Shown here: one piece after another, positions 28,975 to 39,701 of the stretch
How positions within the stretch are numbered: position 1 is the first letter of the stretch
Layout: each line of letters opens with the position of its first letter
Assembly: GCA_023091665.1 (NCBI GenBank)
Contig: JALJCQ010000001.1
Coordinates: 186,001 to 250,000 of the forward strand
DNA from: Pythium myriotylum
Lineage: Eukaryota; Oomycota; Peronosporomycetes; Pythiales; Pythiaceae
DNA length: 64,000 nucleotides
Direction of reading: 5' to 3'
Position numbers and translations under genes: made by a program
Notes under the pieces: model-generated
What the model was told of the DNA's origin: nothing
Database searches by the model: none
The model's input: the letters and a program-made list of their open reading frames with translations, nothing else

Positions 28975-30219
28975 ATGAAGAGACATCGCGCCGCGCCGCG
29001 CTGCCTGTGGGCGCTGCTGGCGGCGTTCGCAGCGCTTTCGCTGCTGGATATGCACTGCCTCGTCTATGCACAGCAGTCCGTGAGTTTAGAGCGCGAGGAC
29101 GGCGCCGTGGTGAGCGGCGAGGTGCTCGAATCGCACGCCGCGACGCTGCTCGCGACGAAGACGATCCAGATCACGCGCGCCACGGTCGCGACGACCTTCG
29201 AGACCACCCGCATCGCCGGCAAGGACATCCAGGGACAGGAATTCCATGCGCATGCGGCTGTGGGCGAGATTGAGCAGTGTCGAGTCGGTGGAGACGATGC
29301 GCATTGCGCGGAAGAGCCAGCGCAGGTGTTGGCGACGGAGAACGATGAGGAGGATGTGGGTGCCGAGAGCGAAAGCGAGAGAGGTCAGGCGCATGCTCCA
29401 GCGACTGCGGGCGAGATTGAGCAGTGCCGAGTCGATGGGGGTCAGGCGCAATGTGCGGAAGAGCCAGCGCTGGTGTTGACCACGGACGAGGACGGTGGTG
29501 GTGACGAGGAGCACGTGTCCGATAGCGAGTTTGATCGACCAGCGCGTGCACTGCCCCACTCGGAGGCGTTGAACGAGGCAGCGAGGCACCTGAAGGAGCT
29601 GCAGGACCAGGTGCGCGTGTGGCTGCCGCAGCTCAAGGCGTCCGTGGATCGAACCATCGATGAGATCACGAGCGCCTGGCAGTCGCTCGTGGACAAGTGG
29701 CGCGTGCTTTGCAAGGAAGCCAAAGCTGTGTACGAGCGGTTCTTCGCTGACGCCGTCGAGTTTCTTGCCCCGATTTACTTCCGCATCGTTGAGGTATGTG
29801 CCGAGTTGTATGCAATAGTGAGCTCGTGGGTCGCTGTCGTCGTCGATCACGCTCGAACCGTTTGGGAGACCCACGAAGAGGTGCGGATAGTCACACGGCA
29901 CGTCGTGTCTGTGCTGGTGCTGGTGTGTTTCGGCGCGGTCTTCTTTGGCGTGTACGCGCTGGCGAGCACGATCCCAGACACGATCTCGACCATGTGGACG
30001 GGGCTGGACGAGATCACGCGCGCGCAGCTCAAGATGGTCTCGGTGCTCGTCACTTTGTTCATAATCTACCACCTACGTGAGCTGTGGACGTTTTGGCTGC
30101 TGGCCGCGTCGATTATCGTGTTCTACTACTGGTCGGGCCATGTCCTCGCCAAGACGCCCTCCGTCCAGCGACAAGCGAGTCGGCCATCGGGCTTGAAGCT
30201 GAGATCGCAGTGGGAGTAG
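28975..30219 (+). CDS. Unrecognised secretory-pathway membrane protein with a duplicated cysteine module
   Basis: 414 residues from the ATG at 28975, which starts a signal peptide or anchor (CLWALLAAFAALSLLDMHCL). The frame is open 36 codons further upstream (ATG 28867), but those residues are less plausible. A two-copy module follows: GEIEQCRVGGDDAHCAEEPA and GEIEQCRVDGGQAQCAEEPA, each with a CX7C pair, separated by acidic sequence. The middle is helical (about residues 215-300). The C-terminal 120 residues hold hydrophobic segments (VSVLVLVCFGAVFFGVYALA, MVSVLVTLFIIYHL, FWLLAASIIVFYYWSG) and end in a basic tail. Likely lumenal N terminus and multi-pass C terminus. No family is recognised and no function is proposed. 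Confidence 0.7.
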   Translation: MKRHRAAPRCLWALLAAFAALSLLDMHCLVYAQQSVSLEREDGAVVSGEVLESHAATLLATKTIQITRATVATTFETTRIAGKDIQGQEFHAHAAVGEIEQCRVGGDDAHCAEEPAQVLATENDEEDVGAESESERGQAHAPATAGEIEQCRVDGGQAQCAEEPALVLTTDEDGGGDEEHVSDSEFDRPARALPHSEALNEAARHLKELQDQVRVWLPQLKASVDRTIDEITSAWQSLVDKWRVLCKEAKAVYERFFADAVEFLAPIYFRIVEVCAELYAIVSSWVAVVVDHARTVWETHEEVRIVTRHVVSVLVLVCFGAVFFGVYALASTIPDTISTMWTGLDEITRAQLKMVSVLVTLFIIYHLRELWTFWLLAASIIVFYYWSGHVLAKTPSVQRQASRPSGLKLRSQWE

Positions 30220-30272
30220 TTCAAAATGCGACTTTTGTTTAGGTTTAGTGAATAAGTTAAAAAACAAGCACG

Positions 30273-31640
30273 TCATAAACCGACGACGATAGTGCCGCGG
30301 GCCCGCGCCTGCTGGAGCATGGGCTTGGTGATGGCCTTGCAGCCGCTCATGTGGAGCGTCATCTCGCGCGAAGCGGGCGTCGCCAGCACTGCCTGCATGG
30401 TCACGTCCGTGAGCTGCGTGCACCACACGAGCTTGAGATGGCGGAGCCGCTCGCAGCCTCGCACGAGATCGACGACGCCCTTATCCGTCATGTTCATGCA
30501 CCATGACAAGTTGACGGCCTCGAGCTGCTTGCCGTAGGATCCCAGGAGCGACACACCGCGGTCCGTGACGAGCCCGCAGTTGTTGAGGTCCAGAATACGT
30601 ATTCTAGGGCAGGCACTCGTCAGAGTCTCTATTCCTGTATCGGTGACCTCCATGCAGTGGCTCAGCTTGACTTCCTCCAAGTAGCGGCACTGCGACGCGA
30701 GTCCAAAGATCGTGCGGTCCGTGACCCGCGACTGCGTGAGATCAATGACACGGAGTCCGCGCGGCAGCACGGAGCGCGGCGACGCTGACGGGTCACTCGG
30801 GTCGAGCAGGAACGCCGCGTCCGAGACGTCCATAAACGACAGCGTCAGGCGCTGCAAGTCCGGAGACGTCACGAGGAGCTGGCGAATGGCTTCGCTTGGG
30901 ATCCGCTTGCACCGCGACAGGTTGATGTCCGTCAGCGCACGGCACGAGAGCACGAGGTACATGACGAGATCGGCTGTGAGCTGCGAGCAGCGGGCGAAGC
31001 TGATGGTCTGCAGCGTTCGGCAGGCGTTGAGCGGAAAGTCGGGCGAGTAGTCCGGCTGGAAGGCTGCGTCCGTGATGTGGCGGCAGCCGTCGAGGCGGAG
31101 AACCTGGAGCGACGGGCATCCATGGAGCACAGCGCGCACGACGGTGTTGTTGACCTGTGCGCAGTTGGAGAGGTCGAGACAGCGCTAGAACAATAAGACA
31201 ATATCTCAGTCAGACTGACTCAGTCCTTCTTTTATCCCACGATTTCTCGCGTACCAATTGCGGACAGCGGATAGGGATCTGACGCAAAATCGAGTTTCGA
31301 ATACTCGTGCAGCCCTGGAGCTTGAGCACGCGCCTCGCGTGCGAGAAGAACGTCGCGAGGCGGTCGTCCGTGATCGTGTTCGTGAGCACCATACGCTGGA
31401 GCAGATCCATCACGAGCTCCTCGGGTAAGCGGCTATATCCAGTGCAACATCGACACGTCAGCACTCTCTCTTCATTCACACACGACACAGATAGCTCCTC
31501 GCAACGCACCGGATGAGATACATGAGCGCGCGCGGCGGCGCGGCCTCGGCGAGCGAGTTGATACAGAGCTGCGAGAGGGAAGGGACGCCCGCGGCGCCGC
31601 TGCCATTGCGGCGCTGCGTGGCGGCCACCACGAGGCTCAT
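30273..31640 (-). CDS. Leucine-rich repeat protein of the FBXL/AMN1/Rad7 type
   Basis: 406 residues from three exons (31640-31510, 31432-31255, 31184-30273), GT-AG and in frame. The N-terminal part reads LPEELVMDLLQRMVL, a helix resembling an F-box, followed by about twelve cysteine-containing LRRs of the AMN1/FBXL type (for example CPQLRCLDLSNCAQVNN across the second intron, LQVLRLDGCRHITDAA, LEEVKLSHCMEVTDTGI and LEAVNLSWCMNMTDKGV). In this class the LRR arc selects substrates for SCF or Cullin ubiquitin ligases. Whether the N-terminal helix binds Skp1 or Elongin cannot be told. The stop lies 53 bases from the convergent neighbour's stop. Confidence 0.85.
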
Positions 31641-33240
31641 GCTCTCTGTCGGTTGCTCGGCCGTGTCGTGGAGGGGCGTGGGAAGGGCGGGAGGAGCTGG
31701 GCTGGCCGGAAGGAAGGCGCGAGGAATCGCTGAATGCGAGGAGCTCCGTGTCGGGCTTCCAGCGTTACCTCGCGCGAGTGCCGTCCCTCACTCTGGACCA
31801 TTGACCTTCAGATTCGATCTGCTCGTGGAAACAGATTGAGAGAAAGGCCGTTTTGGAGAGGGTTCCAGGTTCGAATATTAGTTGTCCGAGGTATCGATGA
31901 AGTGAGTGATGGTCGTGGAGCTCCTCAGTAAAACGGTCCGAGTGACATTGATGGTGGGGTCGGGTCTCCTCTCCTCTTTGAAGCGACGATACAGGCGGAA
32001 TTTTCTTGTCGAAGCGACACGAGCGACGCTCTGTCTTGTCTGAAAGGCGCGAGGAAGCTGTCAGTTCAAATGGATGAGCATCCACGACCAGAGAAGAGAG
32101 TCAGATGGGTACAGTCGCAGCAGAGAAGAGGCTGCGCAGTTGGGCTCGGAGGGCGGATCTGGTTGTTGAGATGGTCTCGAGAGTCCCTGGCACTCTTGAA
32201 TTGCGGATTACGCCACTACTTTGGAGTAGAGTGGAGATCGGAGAGACAAAGAGTGTAGTAGTGGGCGAAGATCTGTTAAAGCGCCGGGGGTGCCACTCCA
32301 GTACCACAGTACCGACGACGTCGAAATGATGTTCGGAGGGAGGACAGCGAGGAAGGCATTTTGCGTTGGCAAAGTACGGATTAGATTTGAGTGAGAGATC
32401 TGGTGAGGGGGTGGTGGGAATGATTGGTTCGATGTTTGTTTCTTTCATCTGGGTCAATTGCGGCTCATCGACACCACGAGGAAGCATCAGTACTGAAGGG
32501 AAAGCGGGACAACGTGCAGACACTTGATGTCGGAGGAAGTTGCTCTGGACTTCATGCCCGAAACTGAATGATGTGGCAAGTTGCCGGAGAGACAATTTTC
32601 CGTGAGGAACATGTTCGAGAGAGACGTTTGTTCATACGGAGTGACGCTTACCGAGTTTGTGTCGAAGCATGTCCGACTTTTAGCGAAGGCGATTTTCTTC
32701 CAAACATTCTATGCCAGAGGCTGTCAGCTCGTACAACGCATTTTCGAGAAAATGTACATCGAATTTGGCAATACTACCCTCATCCAAATTTCCTCTTCTC
32801 GACAAAAAATGGGAGGAGTTTGTTCAAGTCAGTGTCACGCAGTAAGAGTATGGCACCGATTTAGGTGTCCTGTCGACGTGAAGTGGTGTCGTGTGGTCTT
32901 GGTGTACGGCTTTTTCATTTCGATGCACAGTTTCAGCTGCTTGTACCGTCGCTAGAGGTTTGTGGGTATTCTCTCCGAGCTTTCACAACGGTATGAGATC
33001 TTGCAGATGTCACCATGGTTGTCAAAATGGACCGAGTGCAATGCACTTTGGCGAGCCTGCGACAGAGTTCATGCTGACGTCGGAAACGCAAGGCTTTGGA
33101 CAAGGGATTGATAATTGTTTGAGAGAAAATTGCTTAGATCCTTTCAAAGTTCAGAGCATCTACCAAGGAGGCAGCTGCTACTCACTGCAAGAGTGGTCAC
33201 TTCGACAGCCGTTGAAGTGCAAATTGGGTAGGGGACCACG
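31641..33240. other. Spacer, no gene supported
   Basis: Short overlapping frames only. Between about 32600 and 33240 one frame shows protein-like stretches (LTEFVSKHVRLLAKAIFF), which may belong to the decayed gene that follows, but no structure can be drawn. Confidence 0.45.
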
Positions 33241-34165
33241 ATGACTGTTCCTCCGAATCTCCTCGTCAGCATCGATCACATCAACGCTGCTCTGGAACTT
33301 GTACTCTACCGGCGACTGGCCCATCGTGTGTGTACCATCCAACCCGAGATGAATTGAACGCGTTCCCCGACGGCGACGGACAAGTCGTCTGGCCCAATCT
33401 TCTTGAGTGGTTCGAGGACACCGAAGAAACCCATATCATCGAATTCGCGGAGACTCCCCATGGAAAAGCTCATCGCTGACTTGCATTTGGTACTTCATTT
33501 GCTGAGCGAAGTGTTCATCAATGGCTGTGCAACAACTTGGATGAATTCTGATCGTGTCCAAAGCTCAGTTGTGGGCTATGCCTCTCTACACCGGGATCCA
33601 TGCTTCAGCCAGTTCCCATGATTGACGACTTCCGAACAATCAAAATCGGATTTGGAGTGGCTCAGTCGTAACAGGATGACTTGACCACAATGCGTTCTCG
33701 ATATGTGCTGTCATACCAGAATTGAGTTCGTGCTGCGCAACAATTTCGATCCCAACTTTGCGAATACGGACTACATCCTCTATGACCCTCGAACGAATCC
33801 TCTCGTGCAGCTGGTTCCACTTCCAATTGACGGCCCAATAACGGAAATCCACTTGAATGGACGTCGAAACCTACGTATTTCGCGACGAACAGCGCGCCAC
33901 ATAAAATTTCCGCAGACTTTGTCGGTGGATTCGTACTCCATCGTGACTTTTTCACAACGACTCCCCAAGTCATCATGGAGAACTTTCAGGGTGGGATGTT
34001 CTACCTCACAGCAGGCGTGTGGACATCACGGCAGAACGAGCCTTACCCTGCAGGCGGCTGCTCAGTCAGATTAAACATGAAAGCATGGATTACGAACCAC
34101 AAGCACGTCATTGAATGTGTCTTTCGCCAAGAGCGTCTTCTTTGCAGACGTCAGTGATGAACCTC
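33241..34165 (+). pseudogene. Decayed protein gene of unknown family
   Basis: Protein-like fragments in changing frames run in order along the plus strand: PPNLLVSIDHINAALELV (33250s), TGDWPIVCVPSNPR then ELNAFPDGDGQVVWPNLLEW (33310-33420), EFVLRNNFDPNFANTDYILY (33725-33785) and VIMENFQGGMFYLTAGVW (33970-34025). Stops and frameshifts separate them. The composition is clearly coding-like, but I cannot assign a family. Introns alone cannot explain the breaks because several fall inside short continuous motifs. Confidence 0.45.
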
Positions 34166-34190
34166 CGAGAAAGAAACAGGTGTGCGCCAA

Positions 34191-35286
34191 TTACGACTGT
34201 GTGAGCGAGAGGTAGGCGTTCCACCACAGGGCGCAGCAGTTGCCTAACGATAACACAGATAACATAAGGGTGAAGGGTGAGCTATTGCCGAGGTGCAGAA
34301 ATGCATGAAGAAGGGTGAACGCACCCCACAAGACTCGAAGATGAGCTGGCACGTAGTGGAAGGAGAGCCACTGCGCGAGCGTCCAGACGCGCCAGTTCAT
34401 CTTGAGCGCGCCCCAGTAAACTTTCTTCACAGTCTCACTCGACGCCTTGGCACTCGAGCCGGTGAGTACACCTCGCTGCATCAACACGGACACGTCAGAA
34501 AACGAATCGTGGTACTGTGCAAGAGTATCACTCTGTGTGGCGACAGACGCACCACGAACAACGTGAACGCGAGGTACGGGGGCGTGATGAGTAAGCGATC
34601 GAGGAGCAGCTTCTTGTTGGCGGTCTGTCGTGGTCAAGCAGATGCATGAGGGGATCCAAAGTCGATCTGAGAACGCAGCCGTTGTACCCACCAGTTTCTC
34701 CTTGGTGAATTTCTGCTTCTCAAGAAAGATGTACCAATAGTGGAACACGGGCCCATTGACAAGCACACTGTCGTGGATAACAAGATGGCGTCAGCGGGCG
34801 AGAGCCAAGCCGCGCGTCGCCAAAAAGAACTCACCCGAACGCGAAAAAGGCAAGCACTTGACGCAGATTCAGCCCCTGCAAAGACGCGCACACGAGTCCG
34901 TTGCCGTTTGCATCATCACGAGCTCGATGGCTGCACCACACCAACCTGGAGCGTCTTGTGGCGCAGCACGTGGCCTGCTCCCACGTCGCCTCGTTCAGAA
35001 AATCCACTCACGACCGCGACCGATACGTACAACCGAACTCACCGAGCACCTCTCCCAGAGCGCCGACGCATCCTGACGTAAGCGCTTTCGTTCTACGCAC
35101 GCCAACCAGATCAGACTCGCGACAAGATCCCAAGATCCACAGCCGACAAACCGGAGCGGATACGTCGCGAGCGCGTGGTTGTATTTCTACACGCGACCAA
35201 GAAGCCACCTCAGCCCCGTTGCGATGCCTCGTCCCATGCACGCCCTCGCGCCTCCGCCGGCGTACCTGCCACGCCGTGAGCACCAT
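34191..35286 (-). CDS. Mpv17/PMP22 family membrane protein
   Basis: 180 residues assembled from nine small exons: 35286-35266, 35186-35152, 35092-35043, 34989-34946, 34875-34835, 34767-34692, 34624-34553, 34475-34325 and 34243-34191. Every junction is GT-AG and in phase. Assembled motifs match the family throughout: WQKYNHALATYPLRTKALTS at the start, GDVGAGH, VNGPVFHYWYIFLE, and the C-terminal signature WTLAQWLSFHYVPAHLRVLW then ALWWNAYLSL. Mpv17/PXMP2 proteins are four-helix membrane channels of mitochondria or peroxisomes. The gene is the most intron-dense in the window, with a 21-nt first coding exon and exons of 35-76 nt. Automated prediction would probably split or truncate it. Confidence 0.85.
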
Positions 35287-35993
35287 GTCGCTGTCTTCCA
35301 AGTTGCGCAATAATGGCTTGCTCTCATCCTTGGACTCTCTTCACATTCAGGCCGTTTCCTCTTAAAACCCTGCGTACTTAGTGGGCATGCTGTAGCTGTT
35401 CGTGCGTACCTAGTGAGACATGGCTACATTTTTCTCACGGCCACTCTTGCTTGTCACTCAAAGCTCCTCAGACAAGGCAGCGCACTTCGCTGACGCACCG
35501 GTTGTCTGACGGCGGCGGAAGCTCAACGGGTGGACGGCGCGAGGGCGGACGTGCATCGTCCTGGCTGCTGCGTGCGACAGGTCCATCAAGTGTGGTGACA
35601 CCGCCCACACAAAGAGAGGACGTGGGTTCAGCTTGAGCGCAGCTATCTTTTTTCTTCTCGACCCTGGGAACGCGTAAGGAAGCCCATCTCTGTGGCGTAC
35701 TACAACTCTGGAAGACACGCCTCGGCTGGTCCACCGAGGCGCAGCCATCATCGCACGGTCGCCAGGCACAGTCCCACCTGTGGAAGAGCGGAACCGATGA
35801 TTGCGGGCGAAACGCGGGTGCTTTACTGTTACGCGGGTCTAGTTCACGCTGCGCCGGGATAAATAGGTGCCTTGCTTGGTGGCGGTCCCCTAGTGGGCCA
35901 GGTCGTGCTTGAACTGCACGAGCACGACCTGGGGTCGTTTCTAGTCTGCTCGATTGCTATGCTATGCTACACAGATCTATTGGGAGGGTTACT
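35287..35993. other. Spacer between Mpv17 and Mo25 genes
   Basis: Holds the promoter of the Mpv17-like gene (transcribed leftward) and the 3' flank of Mo25. Open frames around 35450-35770 on the minus strand have low-complexity Arg/Pro content and no known domain. Confidence 0.45.
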
Positions 35994-37319
35994 TCAGTCT
36001 CGTCGAGCCCCGACTTCTGTCACGTTCTTTCGCAACGCCAGCGTCGGGGTCGGCGAGGCTGGCGACGTCGCCGAGCTCACGGCCGAGCTCGCGACAGGCT
36101 TGGTCGGTCCTGATGGCGCTGCTGGCTTCTCGACCATCCGTTGGAGCGAGTACACGACGAGTGATTTTTCTTGATGGAATTCACGGCTCGTCTCGTTCTT
36201 GCCAAAGTCACACACGAACGCCAGGAGCTTCTCGCGGTTGCGCACCAGCAGCTGCTCGACCTCGGGCGATTTGTTCGGGTTGGCCACAAAAATCTTGAAC
36301 ACGTTGTACGCCTCCATGCGCAACGCCTGGCTCGTTTCGCGGAGCATGAGCATCACGAGCCGCAGGTTGTTGCGCGAGGCGACATACCGCTGCATGACTG
36401 CAAAGTTGACCGGGTCGAGCAGCAGCTCGCCGAGCAGCTGCAGTGTCTGGCGCTTGGTGACGTAGTTGGACGACTCGAGCAGACTGTTGAGGAGTCCGAA
36501 GATGCGGTCGAAGGACTCGGAGAGGCAGTGGAGCGTGGCGTGCTTGTGGCCGCGGAGCACTTTGGTGATGTTGCGGAAGGCGTCGGCCGAGATGTCAAAA
36601 TTGGCGTTGGTTTTGGTGACTTTGAAGAGCACTTCAAACTCCTGGGGCATGTCTTTGAGGAACATGAGCGTGAGCGTTTGGTGTTCGAGGCAGTCGCGCA
36701 GCATCGAGCCGCAGATGAGCGCCGTGCTGTTGTGCTTGTAGCCGTCGACGAGCCAGCGCATGATCTCGGGGCGGTCGGCGACGTACTCGATGAATCCCTG
36801 GAAGCCGTGGACCGTGAGCGCGCGGAAGACGTGGCCGACGTACTTGCGCGTCTCAAAGGTCATGGCCGCGAGCACCTTGGGCAGCAGCGTCTTCTCGAGC
36901 ACGCGGTAGCGCAGCAGCACTTCGGCCATGCGGTTCATCTTGCGCTCGCGCTCGACCTGCTCTTCGTCCCAGGCCTGGAAGACGCCGCGGATCTTGAACC
37001 AGAGGCGCTCGAGCTCCTCGGGGATCGACTTGGCGCTCGGCTCGTCCTCGCCGCTCTGCTCGCTGGCTTCTTCGTCGGGGCTCGCGCTCTGGCCCGTCTC
37101 CGCCTCGTCTGTTGCGTCCATCGAGTCGACCCGCGCGCGGGGCTTGGCGCTCTCAACGGCAACGGCGGGCGCCACGGCGGCCTCGCCGCTCTCGCGCTCG
37201 CTCTTGAGCGCCAGCGACTCGTCGAAGGGCTCGTCCGGGAAGAGCTGCGTCAGCAGCGCGTCGACGCGCAGCACGAGGTCTTTGGACGGCTTGCGTCGCG
37301 GCCAGAAGAACGCGTTCAT
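35994..37319 (-). CDS. Mo25/CAB39 scaffold protein
   Basis: 441 residues, single exon. It opens with MNAFFWPRRKPSKDLV, close to the Mo25 start (FFxxxxKxPxelV), then has an acidic, Ser-rich insertion of about 60 residues (about 45-105) not usual in the family, and then the helical-repeat body: FKVTKTNANFDISADAFRNI, FDRIFGLLNSLLESSNYVTKRQTLQLLGELLLDP, MEAYNVFKIFVANPNK. Mo25 binds STRAD/LKB1 and GCK-III (Mst/Ste20) kinases as an activating scaffold, and in lower eukaryotes acts in morphogenesis and cytokinesis networks. The divergent neighbour starts 856 bases away; a GA microsatellite (about 37381-37412) lies in the leader. Confidence 0.92.
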   Translation of the reverse strand: MNAFFWPRRKPSKDLVLRVDALLTQLFPDEPFDESLALKSERESGEAAVAPAVAVESAKPRARVDSMDATDEAETGQSASPDEEASEQSGEDEPSAKSIPEELERLWFKIRGVFQAWDEEQVERERKMNRMAEVLLRYRVLEKTLLPKVLAAMTFETRKYVGHVFRALTVHGFQGFIEYVADRPEIMRWLVDGYKHNSTALICGSMLRDCLEHQTLTLMFLKDMPQEFEVLFKVTKTNANFDISADAFRNITKVLRGHKHATLHCLSESFDRIFGLLNSLLESSNYVTKRQTLQLLGELLLDPVNFAVMQRYVASRNNLRLVMLMLRETSQALRMEAYNVFKIFVANPNKSPEVEQLLVRNREKLLAFVCDFGKNETSREFHQEKSLVVYSLQRMVEKPAAPSGPTKPVASSAVSSATSPASPTPTLALRKNVTEVGARRD

Positions 37320-38174
37320 GGTGGCGCGAGAGACGGAGCAGAGAGCGCGAGGTCGATGGAGAGAGCGAGTTGGAGCGATGGAGAGAGAGACACAGAGAGA
37401 GAGAGAGAGAGCGCCGCGCGAGGCGTCGAGTGACGGCGATCAGAATAATGGCAAGTGAACCTACACTCCATGGACTTGCGAGGCGCCCTGGAACAAAAGG
37501 CTCTTGGCGAGGGCTTCCCCCCCCCCGAAGGAGCAACCGGGCGAGGTAGGGAAGCAGCAACTGTACGTGACGATTGGTCGAAACGACGCGTAGAGGGCTA
37601 GGGGACGATGCGAATTGCGGACGCTTGAGGATGTTGACAGAACTCAAGTCGAGCGGGGTAGGGGAAGGGGTAGGGGAAGGCACGTCACGAGACTGCGACA
37701 CGTCCAGGTTTTGGCGCCGCGGAATTCGACAAAAACCGCGGAACCCAAAAAGTGGGCGGTCTGTTTTATTTTGGGGGGAGTGGAGAGTGGAGGTTATTTT
37801 CTTTTCGCGCTTTTTGGTGGAAAAAAAAAGAGAGAGAGAGAGAGCGTAACCGCGACTAGGGCTCCAGGAGACACCCTAGCCCTCGCTGACCTCACGGCTG
37901 GACTTGCGCGACGTGTGTGCATGTCTTGACAACCCGGCGATCGGCCCCTAGCCCTGTCTACCAACGCGCAACCTTCACGCAACTCGCCCAAAGCGTATGT
38001 TGAAGTTGCCGTTACCCCTTCCTCCTGATAAGAGGAGGATGGGAAGGAAGCCATCGTCACCGAGTATGCGCGTCCGCAAGCATGCGATCGTGCTCGTGCT
38101 GCCTCCGCGCAGAGAGCACGCCGACCGGTAGGAGTATTACTACTCTCTCTCTCTCTTGAGATCCCACTGATCCC
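37320..38174. other. Divergent intergenic region with GA repeats
   Basis: Shared upstream region of Mo25 (leftward) and the next gene (rightward). Contains GA tracts at about 37381-37412 and 37830-37846, a C run near 37511-37520 and a TC run near 38143-38155. No gene. Confidence 0.5.
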
Positions 38175-39626
38175 ATGCGAGCGTGCAGTGTCGTGGCCGC
38201 GATGCAGCGCGCCGTGCGCGAGTACGTTACCATGGCCCAGTGGCTGCAGCCGCGCCAAGCGGCGCCTCCAGGCCTCGAAGCGACGCGCCTGCTGCTCTCG
38301 CTCCACGTGCTCGGTGGGGACGACGGGCACGCCGAGCAGGCGCGCGCGCTCACCATCTCGGCGCAGGCCAATCACGTGCCGCGAGAGATGGCGCGAATCC
38401 TTGAAGACCGCGTCAACGACTGGCGGCGCCGGCTCGACGACGCCCCACGAGACGAGGATGCGCGCGGCGAGGCGCTGCTGAGGCTCATGCGCGAGCTCGC
38501 GCGGCAGCAGTTCGCGGTCTCGGTGGTCACGACGGCCGACGCGCTGCCGCTGCGAAGGCGCGCGAGTCGCGAGGTCGCGGCGGCGCTCGAGACAGAGACC
38601 AAAATCGAGTTCGTGCTGCTGCGCGACGAGGACGAAGTGAGCGAGCTCGCGTCGGCGGGCGTGTTGGCGCTGCTGCGAGCGATCAAAGAGGGAGGAGACA
38701 CCGCGCGTCGGTGCTGCTCGATTCGCCAGGTGGAAGAGTGGGAGGTCGAGCTCGAGGGTATTGTGGTGCGGTGAAGATTTGGCTGGCTGGATGGATGGAT
38801 CTGTACCCGAGTGACTGATGTGGGCGAGAGCCACGCGCAGAAAGAGTGGCTCCACGCGGCGTCACCGTGGGTGCGAGCCTCGCTGGAGCTCCCGGGGATC
38901 GGTGGGTTGGAGCTCGAGATCCGCGCGAACTTTCTTCTCGTGGGACGCACCGCTGATTCGTCAAGGACAGCTCTTCACGGCGCAATGCGCGACTTGCGCT
39001 TCCAACAGGTCGTGGGCTTGAAGTCAGTGCACCCAGCGCTGCTGATCGGCTGCCCCGTGGGCATATCACCCTCGCAAGGAAGCGCAATCAAAGTGAGAGC
39101 TCTCTGCCGGTACCTCCGCGAAGAGAGTTGCGGGGTCCTCGTTTCATGCCACCCCACGGTACGTGATATTGATCTGAAACGCCAACTCGTGGCGCTCAGC
39201 TGAGCTCGTGTGCATCAGGACCGCGTGCGAGAGTTCCATCTCCTCACTCCATTCCCGGCGAGCGACTCGTCCTCGTCACTGCTCATGTACAGAGTCGCGT
39301 CGGCCGAGGAAGTGCTTTTGCCCGACGTGGTCAACCAGGAATCGAACGCTAAGGCCAGCGAGGATGACCGCGAGGCGTTAGCTAGCGAGCTGGAAAGGCT
39401 TCGCCAACTTCAGAAACAAGCCTTCAACCCTTTTCTCAACCGCTCCGGCATTCTCGACGAGGCCGCGACGACTGCAAAAGAGCCACCGGGGCGATCCATT
39501 GTCCACGGAGATGGAATCCATCAACCGTCCGCGGCGGTCCCAACACGTTCTCGAAACGTTTTGCCAACCACTCGCACGCGGCCGTCCGCTGGACCGTCGG
39601 CGACCAAGAAGAAGAGACTGCTGTGA
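38175..39626 (+). CDS. Conserved-looking protein of unknown function with C-terminal basic tail
   Basis: 443 residues from three exons (38175-38770, 38831-39158, 39219-39626); both introns are exactly 60 nt, GT-AG and in frame, and the first has a CTGAT-type branch site. The N-terminal half is helical and Arg/Ala/Glu-rich; the centre is beta-like (ASLELPGIGGLELEIRANFL, VVGLKSVHPALLIGCPVG, CGVLVSCHPTDRVREF); the C terminus has a short coiled stretch (EALASELERLRQLQ) and ends KKKRLL, nuclear-signal-like. The ATG at 38175 may be preceded by others in use (38202 or 38232 are also possible). No domain was recognised; an OB-fold-like nuclear factor is possible but unsupported. It ends 75 bases before the convergent REI1 stop. 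Confidence 0.6.
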
Positions 39627-39701
39627 CGATGCTTGGTGCGAGGTAAAACGTACACGAGCATCTATTTGCGAACCTAGGACAGAATACAATGGAAGCGGCC
39701 T

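Noticed and set aside
29086..30072. 328-residue minus-strand frame opposite the membrane protein
   Set aside because: His/Arg/Leu-rich, no domains; the plus strand shows a signal peptide and membrane helices.
31307..31839. Plus-strand frames opposite the FBXL-type gene's 5' end
   Set aside because: The minus-strand exons there splice in phase into a continuous LRR protein.
33241..34165. Crinkler-type effector pseudogene
   Set aside because: Considered because of the repeat-rich setting, but no LFLAK-like or other Crinkler motif could be found, so the family is left open.
36171..37433. 420-residue plus-strand frame opposite Mo25
   Set aside because: Low-complexity Val/Glu/Ala/Arg shadow of Mo25, with no family match.
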